Shown piece by piece: positions 55,339-62,469 of a DNA stretch of 64,000 bases. Source of the stretch: Streptomyces antnestii. Lineage in GTDB: Bacteria; Actinomycetota; Actinomycetes; Streptomycetales; Streptomycetaceae. The translations under genes and the position numbers were made by a program. Below the pieces are notes generated by a model. It saw nothing but the letters and a program-made list of their open reading frames with translations, was not told where the DNA came from and did no database searches. The stretch lies in contig NZ_RZYA01000005.1 of the NCBI RefSeq assembly GCF_004005495.1, positions 389,362-453,361 of the forward strand, given 5' to 3'. Numbering within the stretch: position 1 is the stretch's first letter; each line of letters starts with the position of its first letter.

Positions 55339-56841
55339 ATGGCTCAGTGGACTTCGGCGGTCGGCGCGGCTCAGCTCGCGCGGCTGCTCACCTCCCAGCA
55401 GGAGACGCGGCCCGGGGGCCCCGGCAGCCGCCGCCCGCCCGCCTACCGCGCCCTCGCCGACGGCATCCGCCTCCTCGTCCTCGAAGGGCGCGTGCCCGTC
55501 GCGGCGCGCCTGCCCGCCGAACGCGAGCTCGCCGTCTCCCTGAAGGTCAGCCGGACGACCGTCGCCGCCGCCTACGAGGCGCTGCGCGGCGAGGGGTTCC
55601 TCGAATCACGCAGAGGGGCGGGCAGCTGGACCGCCGTCCCGGCCGGCAACCCGCTGCCCGCGCGCGGTCTCGAGCCCCTGCCGCCCGAGGCCCTCGGCTC
55701 GATGATCGACCTCGGCACCGCGGCCCTGCCCGCCCCCGAACCCTGGCTGACCCGCGCCGTCCAGGGCGCCCTCGGCGAACTCCCGCCCTACGCGCACACC
55801 CACGGCGACTACCCGGCCGGCCTGCCCGCCCTGCGCGAGATGCTCGCCGAGCGGTACACCGCCCAGGGCATCCCGACCATGCCCGAGCAGATCATGGTGA
55901 CCACCGGCGCCATGGGCGCGATCGACGCGATCTGCCATCTGTTCGCGGGCCGCGGCGAGCGCATCGCCGTCGAGTCGCCCAGTTACGCCAACATCCTCCA
56001 GCTGATGCGCGAGGCGGGTGCCCGGCTCGTTCCGGTCGCCATGGCCGAGGGGCTCACGGGATGGGACCTCGACCGCTGGCGGCAGGTCCTGAGGGACGCC
56101 GCGCCCCGGCTCGCCTACGTCGTCGCCGACTTCCACAACCCCACCGGCGCGCTCGCCGACGAGGACCAGCGCCGGCAGCTCGTCGAGGCGGCGCGCTCCG
56201 CCGGCACCGTCCTCGTCGTCGACGAGACCATGACCGAACTCCACTTCGACCGCGACCTGGAGATGCCCCGCCGCGTCTGCGCCTTCGACCCCGCGGGCTC
56301 CACCGTCATCACGGTCGGCTCGGCGAGCAAGGCCTTCTGGGCGGGCATGCGCATCGGCTGGGTACGGGCCGCGCCCGACGTGATCCGCAGCCTGGTCGCC
56401 GCGCGCGCCTACGCCGACCTCGGCACCCCCGTCCTGGAGCAGCTGGCCGTGAACTGGCTGCTCAGCACGGGTGGTTGGGAGGAGGCGGTGGAGCTGCGGC
56501 GCAGCCAGGCCCGGGAGAACAGCGCCGCTCTGATCGCCGCGCTGCGCCGGGAGCTGCCCGACTGGGAGTTCGACGTGCCGGTCGGCGGACTGACGCTGTG
56601 GGTGCGCGCCGGAGGGCTCTCCGGGTCCCGTCTCGCGGAGGTCGGCGAACGCGTCGGCGTACGGGTCCCTTCGGGTCCCCGCTTCGGGGTGGACGGCGCC
56701 TTCGAGGGGTACGTGCGGCTGCCGTTCACGGTGGCCGGGGCGGTCGCCGACGAGGCGGCGGTACGGCTCGCCGCGGCGGCCCGCCTCGTCCGGGAAGGCG
56801 GAGCGTCCGGGGCGGAACCGCCACGGACGCTCATCGCCTAG
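55339..56841 (+). CDS. MocR-family regulator (GntR HTH + aminotransferase fold)
   Basis: This is a 500-aa regulator with an N-terminal GntR-type winged helix (~35-100, ALADGIRLLVLEGRVPVAAR, LKVSRTTVAAAYEALRGEGF) and a type I aminotransferase domain binding PLP (VADFHNPTGALADEDQRRQL, the lysine in VGSASKAFWAGMRIGWV). It is like PdxR/YczR-type proteins that sense PLP or an amino compound. ATG 55339 (MAQWTSAVGAAQLARLL) matches homologues I recall; 55306 or 55282 are alternatives. It is divergent from the YczE-like gene. Confidence 0.9.
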   Translation: MAQWTSAVGAAQLARLLTSQQETRPGGPGSRRPPAYRALADGIRLLVLEGRVPVAARLPAERELAVSLKVSRTTVAAAYEALRGEGFLESRRGAGSWTAVPAGNPLPARGLEPLPPEALGSMIDLGTAALPAPEPWLTRAVQGALGELPPYAHTHGDYPAGLPALREMLAERYTAQGIPTMPEQIMVTTGAMGAIDAICHLFAGRGERIAVESPSYANILQLMREAGARLVPVAMAEGLTGWDLDRWRQVLRDAAPRLAYVVADFHNPTGALADEDQRRQLVEAARSAGTVLVVDETMTELHFDRDLEMPRRVCAFDPAGSTVITVGSASKAFWAGMRIGWVRAAPDVIRSLVAARAYADLGTPVLEQLAVNWLLSTGGWEEAVELRRSQARENSAALIAALRRELPDWEFDVPVGGLTLWVRAGGLSGSRLAEVGERVGVRVPSGPRFGVDGAFEGYVRLPFTVAGAVADEAAVRLAAAARLVREGGASGAEPPRTLIA

Positions 56842-56895
56842 GACCTCTCGTTCGGCACGGGGCCACAGTTCGCCCGGGGCACGCGGCCCCGGTCG

Positions 56896-58530
56896 TCACC
56901 CTTCGGCGGCCACCGCGCGTACCGTCCCCACCGCTTCGACCTCGACCGGCTCGGCGGGCTCGGCCGCTTCGACCGGCTCGGGCCCGTCGCTCGCCCGGAC
57001 CTCCGGGCTGTCGTCGGCCGGAGTCGTCCGCAGCGGCAGCAGCGCGAGCACGGCCTGCCGGTCCGCGTCGCTCGTCGCGTCGTCGTACGGGTCGGGGGTG
57101 GCCGGGACCTGGAGGCGGTGGACGGCGCTCGCGCCGAGGCGCGCGTAGCCACGCCCCGCGGGGACGTCGGGTGTGGGCGTCGTGTGGGGCGCGACGCCGA
57201 GGACGTCCTCGATCTGGTCGTACGTGGCCGGACCGAGCACCACGCGCGCGCGTGTGTGCTGACAGACGGAGTCCGTCAGGGCGTCGAGGCTGTCGAACTG
57301 GTCGGCCACGACCACCGTCACGTTGGCCGCGCGGCCGTGCCGCAGGGGGACTTGGAGCAGGGCCTGCGGGTCCTTGCGCCCGTCGGCCGCGGCCAGATGA
57401 CCGAGGACGCTGGGCCGGTCGAACAGGATCCACAGCGGACGCCGGGTGTCGTCCGGCGCGGGGCGGCCGGCCTGACGTGCGCGGTTGGCGGCGATCAGTC
57501 GCCGTTCCGTCTCGTGGGCCGCCCATTCCAGGCTCGCCAGCGCGCCCGCGAGCCCGCACTCGACGGCGAGGACTCCGCTGCGCCCGGCGAGGCACGCGTA
57601 GTCGCCGGTGCCGCTGCCCTCCACGATGAGGACGTCACCGTGCTGGAGGGCCTGCAGGGCGATCGAGCGCAGGAGCGTGGTGGTCCCGCTGCCGGGGTGA
57701 CCGACGGCGAGGAGGTGGGGTTCGGTGGAGCGGACGCCCGTACGCCAGACGACGGGCGGCATGTCGCGCCGCTCGCCGCCGTCGGTGACGGGCAGGGTCC
57801 GCTGGGTGCCGCTCTCGTCGGTGAAGCCGAGGACCGTCTCGCCGGGCGCGGTGACGAACCGCTGGGCGGCGATGTCGGTGGGCAGCGGCGGCAGGACGGT
57901 GACCGAGAGGCGGTTGCCCTCCTCGTCCCACTCGAAGCGGTACTCACGGCCCCGGCCCGACTTGGCGTGCAGGAGCTGTTCGATCCGGGCGCGGGAGTCG
58001 GCCTCGCCGTCCGTGAAGTACGCCGGGTAGCGCAGCACGATCCGTGAGACGCGCCCGGTGTCGTCGAAGTCGTACGACTCGAAGGCCTTCTCCCACTCGC
58101 CGCCGTGGGCGAAGAGCGGGCTGGGGTCCTCTGGGACGGAGAAGTACGGGACGAGCGCTTCGTAGAGCGCGGTGAGCCGCTGGACCTGTGACTCGTCGGG
58201 GCCGGTGGGCGCCGGCGGGGTACGGTCCCGGCCCGTCCATGCGGCCGCTGCCATCAGGGTGATGAGCGCCAGCAGCGGCCCGTACGGAATCAGCACCACG
58301 ACCAGGATCACCGCCGCCACCAGGAACAGCAGCGGTCCGCGCCGGTCCTTGGGGGTGTCGGCCCACTTGCGCCGTCCGGCGGATGCCAGGCGGCGCAGGC
58401 CACGGGTGATCGTGATCAGGGGATGGAGTACGTCGGTGGCCCCGTCGGCTGCCGTCCGTGCCAGTTCCCGGCTCCGGGCGATGGGGGCGCTGCCGTTGCT
58501 CAGAATGCGGGGGAGGGGGCGCCGGGCCAC
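56896..58530 (-). CDS. sffA: SffA, FtsK/SpoIIIE-like membrane ATPase of sporulation septa
   Basis: S. coelicolor SffA is an FtsK-like protein brought to sporulation septa by SmeA and needed for clean chromosome segregation into spores. The 544-aa protein has two N-terminal TM segments (LLFLVAAVILVVVLIPYGPL and LLALITLMAAAAW), then an FtsK-like ATPase domain from about 250. The Walker A equivalent reads GHPGSGTTTLL (~278), lacking the usual GK(S/T) lysine; the Walker B-like RRPLWILFDRPSVL keeps one Asp. It lies 37 bases after smeA on the same strand, as in S. coelicolor. Confidence 0.88.
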   Translation of the reverse strand: MARRPLPRILSNGSAPIARSRELARTAADGATDVLHPLITITRGLRRLASAGRRKWADTPKDRRGPLLFLVAAVILVVVLIPYGPLLALITLMAAAAWTGRDRTPPAPTGPDESQVQRLTALYEALVPYFSVPEDPSPLFAHGGEWEKAFESYDFDDTGRVSRIVLRYPAYFTDGEADSRARIEQLLHAKSGRGREYRFEWDEEGNRLSVTVLPPLPTDIAAQRFVTAPGETVLGFTDESGTQRTLPVTDGGERRDMPPVVWRTGVRSTEPHLLAVGHPGSGTTTLLRSIALQALQHGDVLIVEGSGTGDYACLAGRSGVLAVECGLAGALASLEWAAHETERRLIAANRARQAGRPAPDDTRRPLWILFDRPSVLGHLAAADGRKDPQALLQVPLRHGRAANVTVVVADQFDSLDALTDSVCQHTRARVVLGPATYDQIEDVLGVAPHTTPTPDVPAGRGYARLGASAVHRLQVPATPDPYDDATSDADRQAVLALLPLRTTPADDSPEVRASDGPEPVEAAEPAEPVEVEAVGTVRAVAAEG

Positions 58531-58567
58531 GTCTGTCTCCTGAAGGTGCGTGCGAGGGGGGTGAGGG

Positions 58568-58762
58568 TCAGAACTTGATCCCGCCGAGCAGGCTGGCCAG
58601 GCTCGCGCCGCCCGCCTTGATGCTCGGGGCGATGGCGGTTCCCGCCAGGTAGAACCCGAAGAGGGCGCAGACCAGGCCGTGCGAGGCCTTGAGTCCGTCC
58701 TTGCGGAAGAAGAGGAAGACGATGATTCCGAGCAGCACCACGCCTGAGATGGACAGGATCAT
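58568..58762 (-). CDS. smeA: SmeA, small sporulation membrane protein
   Basis: SmeA targets SffA to the division septum during aerial-hypha sporulation in S. coelicolor. The 64-aa product has a first TM segment (LSISGVVLLGIIVFLFF), a short basic loop (RKDGLKASHG) and a second TM segment (LVCALFGFYLAGTAIAP), ending in LLGGIKF. ATG 58762 has AGGAG nearby (CAGGAGAACTCAAATG). It heads the smeA-sffA operon, expected to be under late sporulation control (WhiG/WhiA dependence in S. coelicolor). Confidence 0.9.
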   Translation of the reverse strand: MILSISGVVLLGIIVFLFFRKDGLKASHGLVCALFGFYLAGTAIAPSIKAGGASLASLLGGIKF

Positions 58763-59044
58763 TTGAGTTCTCCTGGTTGATGGGGACAGTCACCATGAGT
58801 TCTTCCAGGCTCACAGCATGTATCCATACGATAAAAGGTGCAAATGGGTGGATTATTCTCGATTTCACCCGTTTGACAGGCGTCTGCTGAGCCTCCTGGG
58901 CGAGTGCCGTGCGGCCTCCGGGGCTCTTCGTGATCTTCGCCTCGGCCGGGCCTGCTCATGTACCGAACCGGGCAGTACTCTGTCGATTCACTCGTACGGC
59001 CGCACGGTCGTCACAGCCCGTACACGGAAAGGCGGTCCGTCCCG
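58763..59044. other. Divergent gap between smeA and the ankyrin gene
   Basis: This is a 282-bp non-coding region that is unusually AT-rich for the window at 58815-58875. On the minus strand it contains AATAAT-like and TTTTATCG stretches that probably include the smeA promoter. TTGACA occurs on the plus strand at 58871, but no good -10 follows at 16-19 bp. I see no clear WhiG box. Confidence 0.4.
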
Positions 59045-59437
59045 ATGAGCGAAGCCCCCGACCCGGAGGTCGTGGAACTGGCGTCCAAGGTCTTCGACCT
59101 GGCGCGCCGCGGCGAGAGCGACCAGCTCGCCGCCTACGTCGACGCGGGCGTCCCGGCGAACCTCACGAACGACCGCGGTGACTCCCTGGTGATGCTCGCG
59201 GCGTATCACGGGCACGCCGGCGCGGTCCGCGAGCTCCTGTCCCGTGGCGCCGACGCCGACCGCGCCAACGACCGCGGCCAGACCCCGCTCGCCGGCGCCG
59301 TCTTCAAGGGCGAGGACGAGGTGATCAGGGCACTCCTGGACGGCGGGGCCGACCCGGCAGCGGGGACCCCGTCGGCCGTCGACACCGCCCGGATGTTCGG
59401 CAAGGGCGAGCTGCTCGAACTCTTCGGGGCGTCCTGA
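59045..59437 (+). CDS. Ankyrin-repeat protein
   Basis: This is a 130-aa protein of about three ankyrin repeats (AAYVDAGVPANLTNDRGDSL, GADADRANDRGQTPLAGAVF, LLDGGADPAAGTPSAVDTAR) and a leading helix (ELASKVFDLARRGE). Such proteins mediate protein contacts; the partner is unknown. ATG 59045 (MSEAPDPEVV) is chosen over the upstream frame beginning 58958. Confidence 0.85.
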   Translation: MSEAPDPEVVELASKVFDLARRGESDQLAAYVDAGVPANLTNDRGDSLVMLAAYHGHAGAVRELLSRGADADRANDRGQTPLAGAVFKGEDEVIRALLDGGADPAAGTPSAVDTARMFGKGELLELFGAS

Positions 59438-59610
59438 CACACCGCCTCTGACCAGGCAGAACGGGGGAGCAGGAAATGTGGTCGCGGGGGGAAGAACCGC
59501 TGGGTCATCATGACGACGTGATTCACGGACGCGACGGCGGGGCAGATGGTGCCACACCGCGTGGACCCTGAACGGTCCGATTCGGGCCACAGAACGAGAG
59601 GCAGAGGAAG

Positions 59611-59670
59611 ATGGTCTTCAGCAAGCAAGAGACGGCGGGCGCCCCGCAGTGTTGTCGCGCGGCCAGGTAA
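59611..59670 (+). CDS. Possible 19-codon small ORF
   Basis: ATG 59611 preceded by GAGGCAGAGGAAG opens a short frame encoding MVFSKQETAGAPQCCRAAR ending in TAA. It has a good ribosome-binding site and lies 47 bases before the HEAT-like gene, so it could be a leader peptide or translational coupling device, with adjacent cysteines of unknown meaning. No homology can be judged at this length. Confidence 0.35.
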   Translation: MVFSKQETAGAPQCCRAAR

Positions 59671-59716
59671 TGCGGTTCCCCCGGTTGCGTCGACGCTTGA
59701 TGTGAGGCTGTTTCCC

Positions 59717-61135
59717 ATGTTCGATCCGGTCATAGCGCCCAGCGGTACGCTGCTCGGCCTGCTGCAGCGGGGCCGCGGCGACGGCACCCTGCACGCGCTG
59801 ACGGCGCCGCGCGACGAAGCGCTCGCGGCTCTCAATCACTGTGTGCTGAGCGATCCCCGCCACGACTGGCAGGTGGAGAACCGCTCGCTCTACTACGCGC
59901 GCCTCTACCTCGACCTCCACGGAGAGCTCGGGGAGATCGAGCGCCACCTCTTCGACCCCGACGACGTCCTGAACACGGACGAGTCACGCACGGGCCTCGC
60001 GCTCGCGGTCCTCGGCCACCTCGCCTCCTACGGCAGGCGCGACGCCCTGGAACTGCTGCGCCGCTACGCCGCCTTCGGCACCAGCTGGGCCTGGGCGCTC
60101 GACGAGCTCGCCCTGCGCGACGACGACGCGGGCCTGCGCCTGCTCGCCGCCCCGATCCTCGACAGATTCCCCGAAGGCCCCGAAGGCGACGCGGAACTCG
60201 CCGCCGCCGTGCGGGACGCGTACGAACCGCGGCCCTGGCGGCTGTGGGCCGACGACCCCCGCGAAGCCATCGGCGCCCGGATCCGCGCGGCCCAGGAGCG
60301 CGGCTCCTTCGACCAGTGGCAGCGTCAGCTGCGCCCCGCCGGGCCACGCCCCGGATGGAGCGTGCGGGCCGTCCTCGACTGGGCGCAGGAAGGCCTCGAA
60401 CGGGGAGCCGTCCTGTACGTGCCCGCCGCGCGCTGCCTGGGCGCCGTCGCCGGTCCCGAGGACCGGGCCGAGATCGTCCGGGCCGCCCTCACCGGCCACG
60501 ACGGCGGCCGCAGCACCGCGCTGCGCTACCTCGCCGACGCCCACGACCCCGCCGTCCTCGACCTGATCGAGGCCGCCGTGGAAAGTCCCGCGCACGCCGT
60601 GGTGGACGCTGCCCTCGACGCCTTCGAACGCATGAGGACGGCCGAGGCGCTGGAGCGGGCCCGCCGCTGGGCCCCCCGGCCCGACGCCCTCGGCGCCGCG
60701 GCGGGACGCATGCTCGCCTGCCGCGGCGGAGCCCAGGACGCCGAACTGGTCCTCGCCGCCCTGCGCGAGGCCGTGCGCGGCGAAGGCGCCGACGCACCCT
60801 CACTGTGGCCCCTGGTCGACGGGGCCGGACGGCTCGGCATCGGCTGCGCCGCCCCCGTCCTGCGGCACGTCTACCGCGAGACCGCCTCGTCCCATCTGCG
60901 CGGCCACGCCGCCAGGGCGCTGGCCGCCACCGACCCCTCCTTCGCCGCCGGGTTCGCCGTCGAATGCCTGTGGGACTGCGAGGAGTCCACCCGCGAGGTC
61001 GCCGCCCGCCACGCGGAGACCGGCGACGCGCGCGTCGTGGACCAGCTCCGGAGACTCGCCGCCGATCCGGCCGAGGAGGCCGAGGTGCAGACCGCCGTGC
61101 GCAGCAGGATCGGACCGGACGCGACGGCTATGTGA
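59717..61135 (+). CDS. HEAT-repeat-like (PBS lyase-type) protein
   Basis: This is a 472-aa all-helical protein of repeats with short hydrophobic helices and charged turns (e.g. LAVLGHLASYGRRDALELLR, ALRYLADAHDPAVLDLIEAA, HAARALAATDPSFAAGFAVE), typical of HEAT/PBS-lyase scaffolds. No catalytic motif is visible, so it probably binds another protein. ATG 59717 has GAGG nine bases upstream; the frame from 59546 overlaps the small ORF in another phase. A tandem repeat follows the stop. Confidence 0.8.
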   Translation: MFDPVIAPSGTLLGLLQRGRGDGTLHALTAPRDEALAALNHCVLSDPRHDWQVENRSLYYARLYLDLHGELGEIERHLFDPDDVLNTDESRTGLALAVLGHLASYGRRDALELLRRYAAFGTSWAWALDELALRDDDAGLRLLAAPILDRFPEGPEGDAELAAAVRDAYEPRPWRLWADDPREAIGARIRAAQERGSFDQWQRQLRPAGPRPGWSVRAVLDWAQEGLERGAVLYVPAARCLGAVAGPEDRAEIVRAALTGHDGGRSTALRYLADAHDPAVLDLIEAAVESPAHAVVDAALDAFERMRTAEALERARRWAPRPDALGAAAGRMLACRGGAQDAELVLAALREAVRGEGADAPSLWPLVDGAGRLGIGCAAPVLRHVYRETASSHLRGHAARALAATDPSFAAGFAVECLWDCEESTREVAARHAETGDARVVDQLRRLAADPAEEAEVQTAVRSRIGPDATAM

Positions 61136-61138
61136 CCG

Positions 61139-61229
61139 ACGGCTTTCCGGGAGAGGGAACGGCAGCTTTCCGGGAGGGGGACCGGCAGCTTTCCGGGAGG
61201 GGGACCGGCAGCTTTCCGGGAGGTGGAGC
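61139..61229 (+). repeat. 23-bp tandem repeat after the HEAT-like gene
   Basis: Four head-to-tail copies of a 23-bp unit (core CAGCTTTCCGGGAGGGGGA) lie at 61139-61160 (22 bp, divergent), 61161-61183, 61184-61206 and from 61207. The repeats begin directly at the stop region and fill half of the 209-base gap. Some copies may fold into short hairpins. Confidence 0.85.
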
Positions 61230-61344
61230 GCGCGTGCGCGCCCCCTCCCGGCCGCCGCGGCCGAGGGCGAACGCTCATGGGACGTTCCTCGCCAGGAAAG
61301 ATCCACGTTGACGTGCCCACGCTCCGCGCGACGACAACACGGGT

Positions 61345-62469
61345 ATGCGTGTCGTCATCGTCACCGAGTCCTTTCCCCCCGACATCAACGGTGTGGCGCA
61401 CTGCGCCCTGCAGACCGCCCGGCACCTCGCCGCGCGCGGCCACGACCCCCTCGTCATCGCCCCCGCCACCGCGCCGGGCCCTGACGTCGACACCGACGCC
61501 CCCTGCCCCGTCGTACGGGTGCCCTCCCTGCCGCTGCCCGGCTACCCGCAGGTCAGGGTGGCGCTGCCGAGCCGCCGGGTGGCCGCGGCCGTCGCCGCGC
61601 ACGGCGCCGAACTCGTCCATCTCGCCAGCCCGTTCGTCCTCGGCGCACGCGGCATGGCCGCCGCCGCACGGCTGAGGATCCCCGCCGTCGCCGTCTACCA
61701 GACCGACCTCGCCGGCTACGCCCGTACGTACATGGGCGCCGGTGAGGCCACCGCGTGGCGGCGGATCCGCGGCGTCCACGCGGCCGCCGACCGCACGCTC
61801 GCCCCGTCCACCGCCGCCGTGCACGACCTGGAGGCGCACGGGGTGCCCCGCGTGCGCCTGTGGCCGCGCGGGGTGGACACCGCCCGCTTCCGGCCCGCCC
61901 TGCGCGACGAGGCCCTGCGGCGCGAACTCGCCCCCGGCGGCGAGCTGATCGTCGGCTACGTGGGCCGCCTCGCCCCCGAGAAACAGGTCGACCTGCTGGC
62001 CGGGGTGTGCGCCCTCGACGGAGTGCGCCTCGTCGTCGTGGGCGACGGCCCCAGCGCCCCCGGCCTGCACGAGGCCCTGCCCGGCGCCGTCTTCCTCGGC
62101 CGCCGCACCGGCGCCGAACTCGCCCGGATCTTCGCCTCGTTGGACGTCTTCGCGCACACGGGGCCCTACGAGACGTTCTGCCAGACCGTGCAGGAGGCCA
62201 TGGCCAGCGGCGTGCCCGTCGTCGCGCCCGCCGCCGGCGGCCCCCTCGACCTCGTCGCCCACGGCCGGACCGGCGTCCTGGTCGCCCCCGGCGACGCGTC
62301 CGCCGTGTGCGACGCCGTGTGGTCCCTCGCCGAGGACCCGCTGCGCCGCCTCGCCTACGGGGCCGCCGGCCGCCGGGCCGTCGAAGGGCGGACCTGGGAA
62401 GCCGTCGGGGACCAGCTCCTCGGCCACTACGAAGAGATCCTCGACGCACGGACGGCGGTGGCGGCATGA
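61345..62469 (+). CDS. GT4 glycosyltransferase, MgtA-like mannosyltransferase
   Basis: This is a 374-aa GT-B enzyme of family GT4. It shows VVIVTESFPPDINGVAHCAL at the N-terminus, the donor region VGYVGRLAPEKQVDLLAG, VVVGDGPSAPGLHEAL and the E-x7-E-type loop GPYETFCQTVQEAMASGVPV. Sequence is closest in my memory to GDP-mannose-dependent MgtA/PimB-type alpha-mannosyltransferases, so mannosylation of a lipid is the best guess; the ppm1 gene 10 kb away also uses GDP-mannose. It overlaps the next gene by ATGA. Confidence 0.85.
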   Translation: MRVVIVTESFPPDINGVAHCALQTARHLAARGHDPLVIAPATAPGPDVDTDAPCPVVRVPSLPLPGYPQVRVALPSRRVAAAVAAHGAELVHLASPFVLGARGMAAAARLRIPAVAVYQTDLAGYARTYMGAGEATAWRRIRGVHAAADRTLAPSTAAVHDLEAHGVPRVRLWPRGVDTARFRPALRDEALRRELAPGGELIVGYVGRLAPEKQVDLLAGVCALDGVRLVVVGDGPSAPGLHEALPGAVFLGRRTGAELARIFASLDVFAHTGPYETFCQTVQEAMASGVPVVAPAAGGPLDLVAHGRTGVLVAPGDASAVCDAVWSLAEDPLRRLAYGAAGRRAVEGRTWEAVGDQLLGHYEEILDARTAVAA

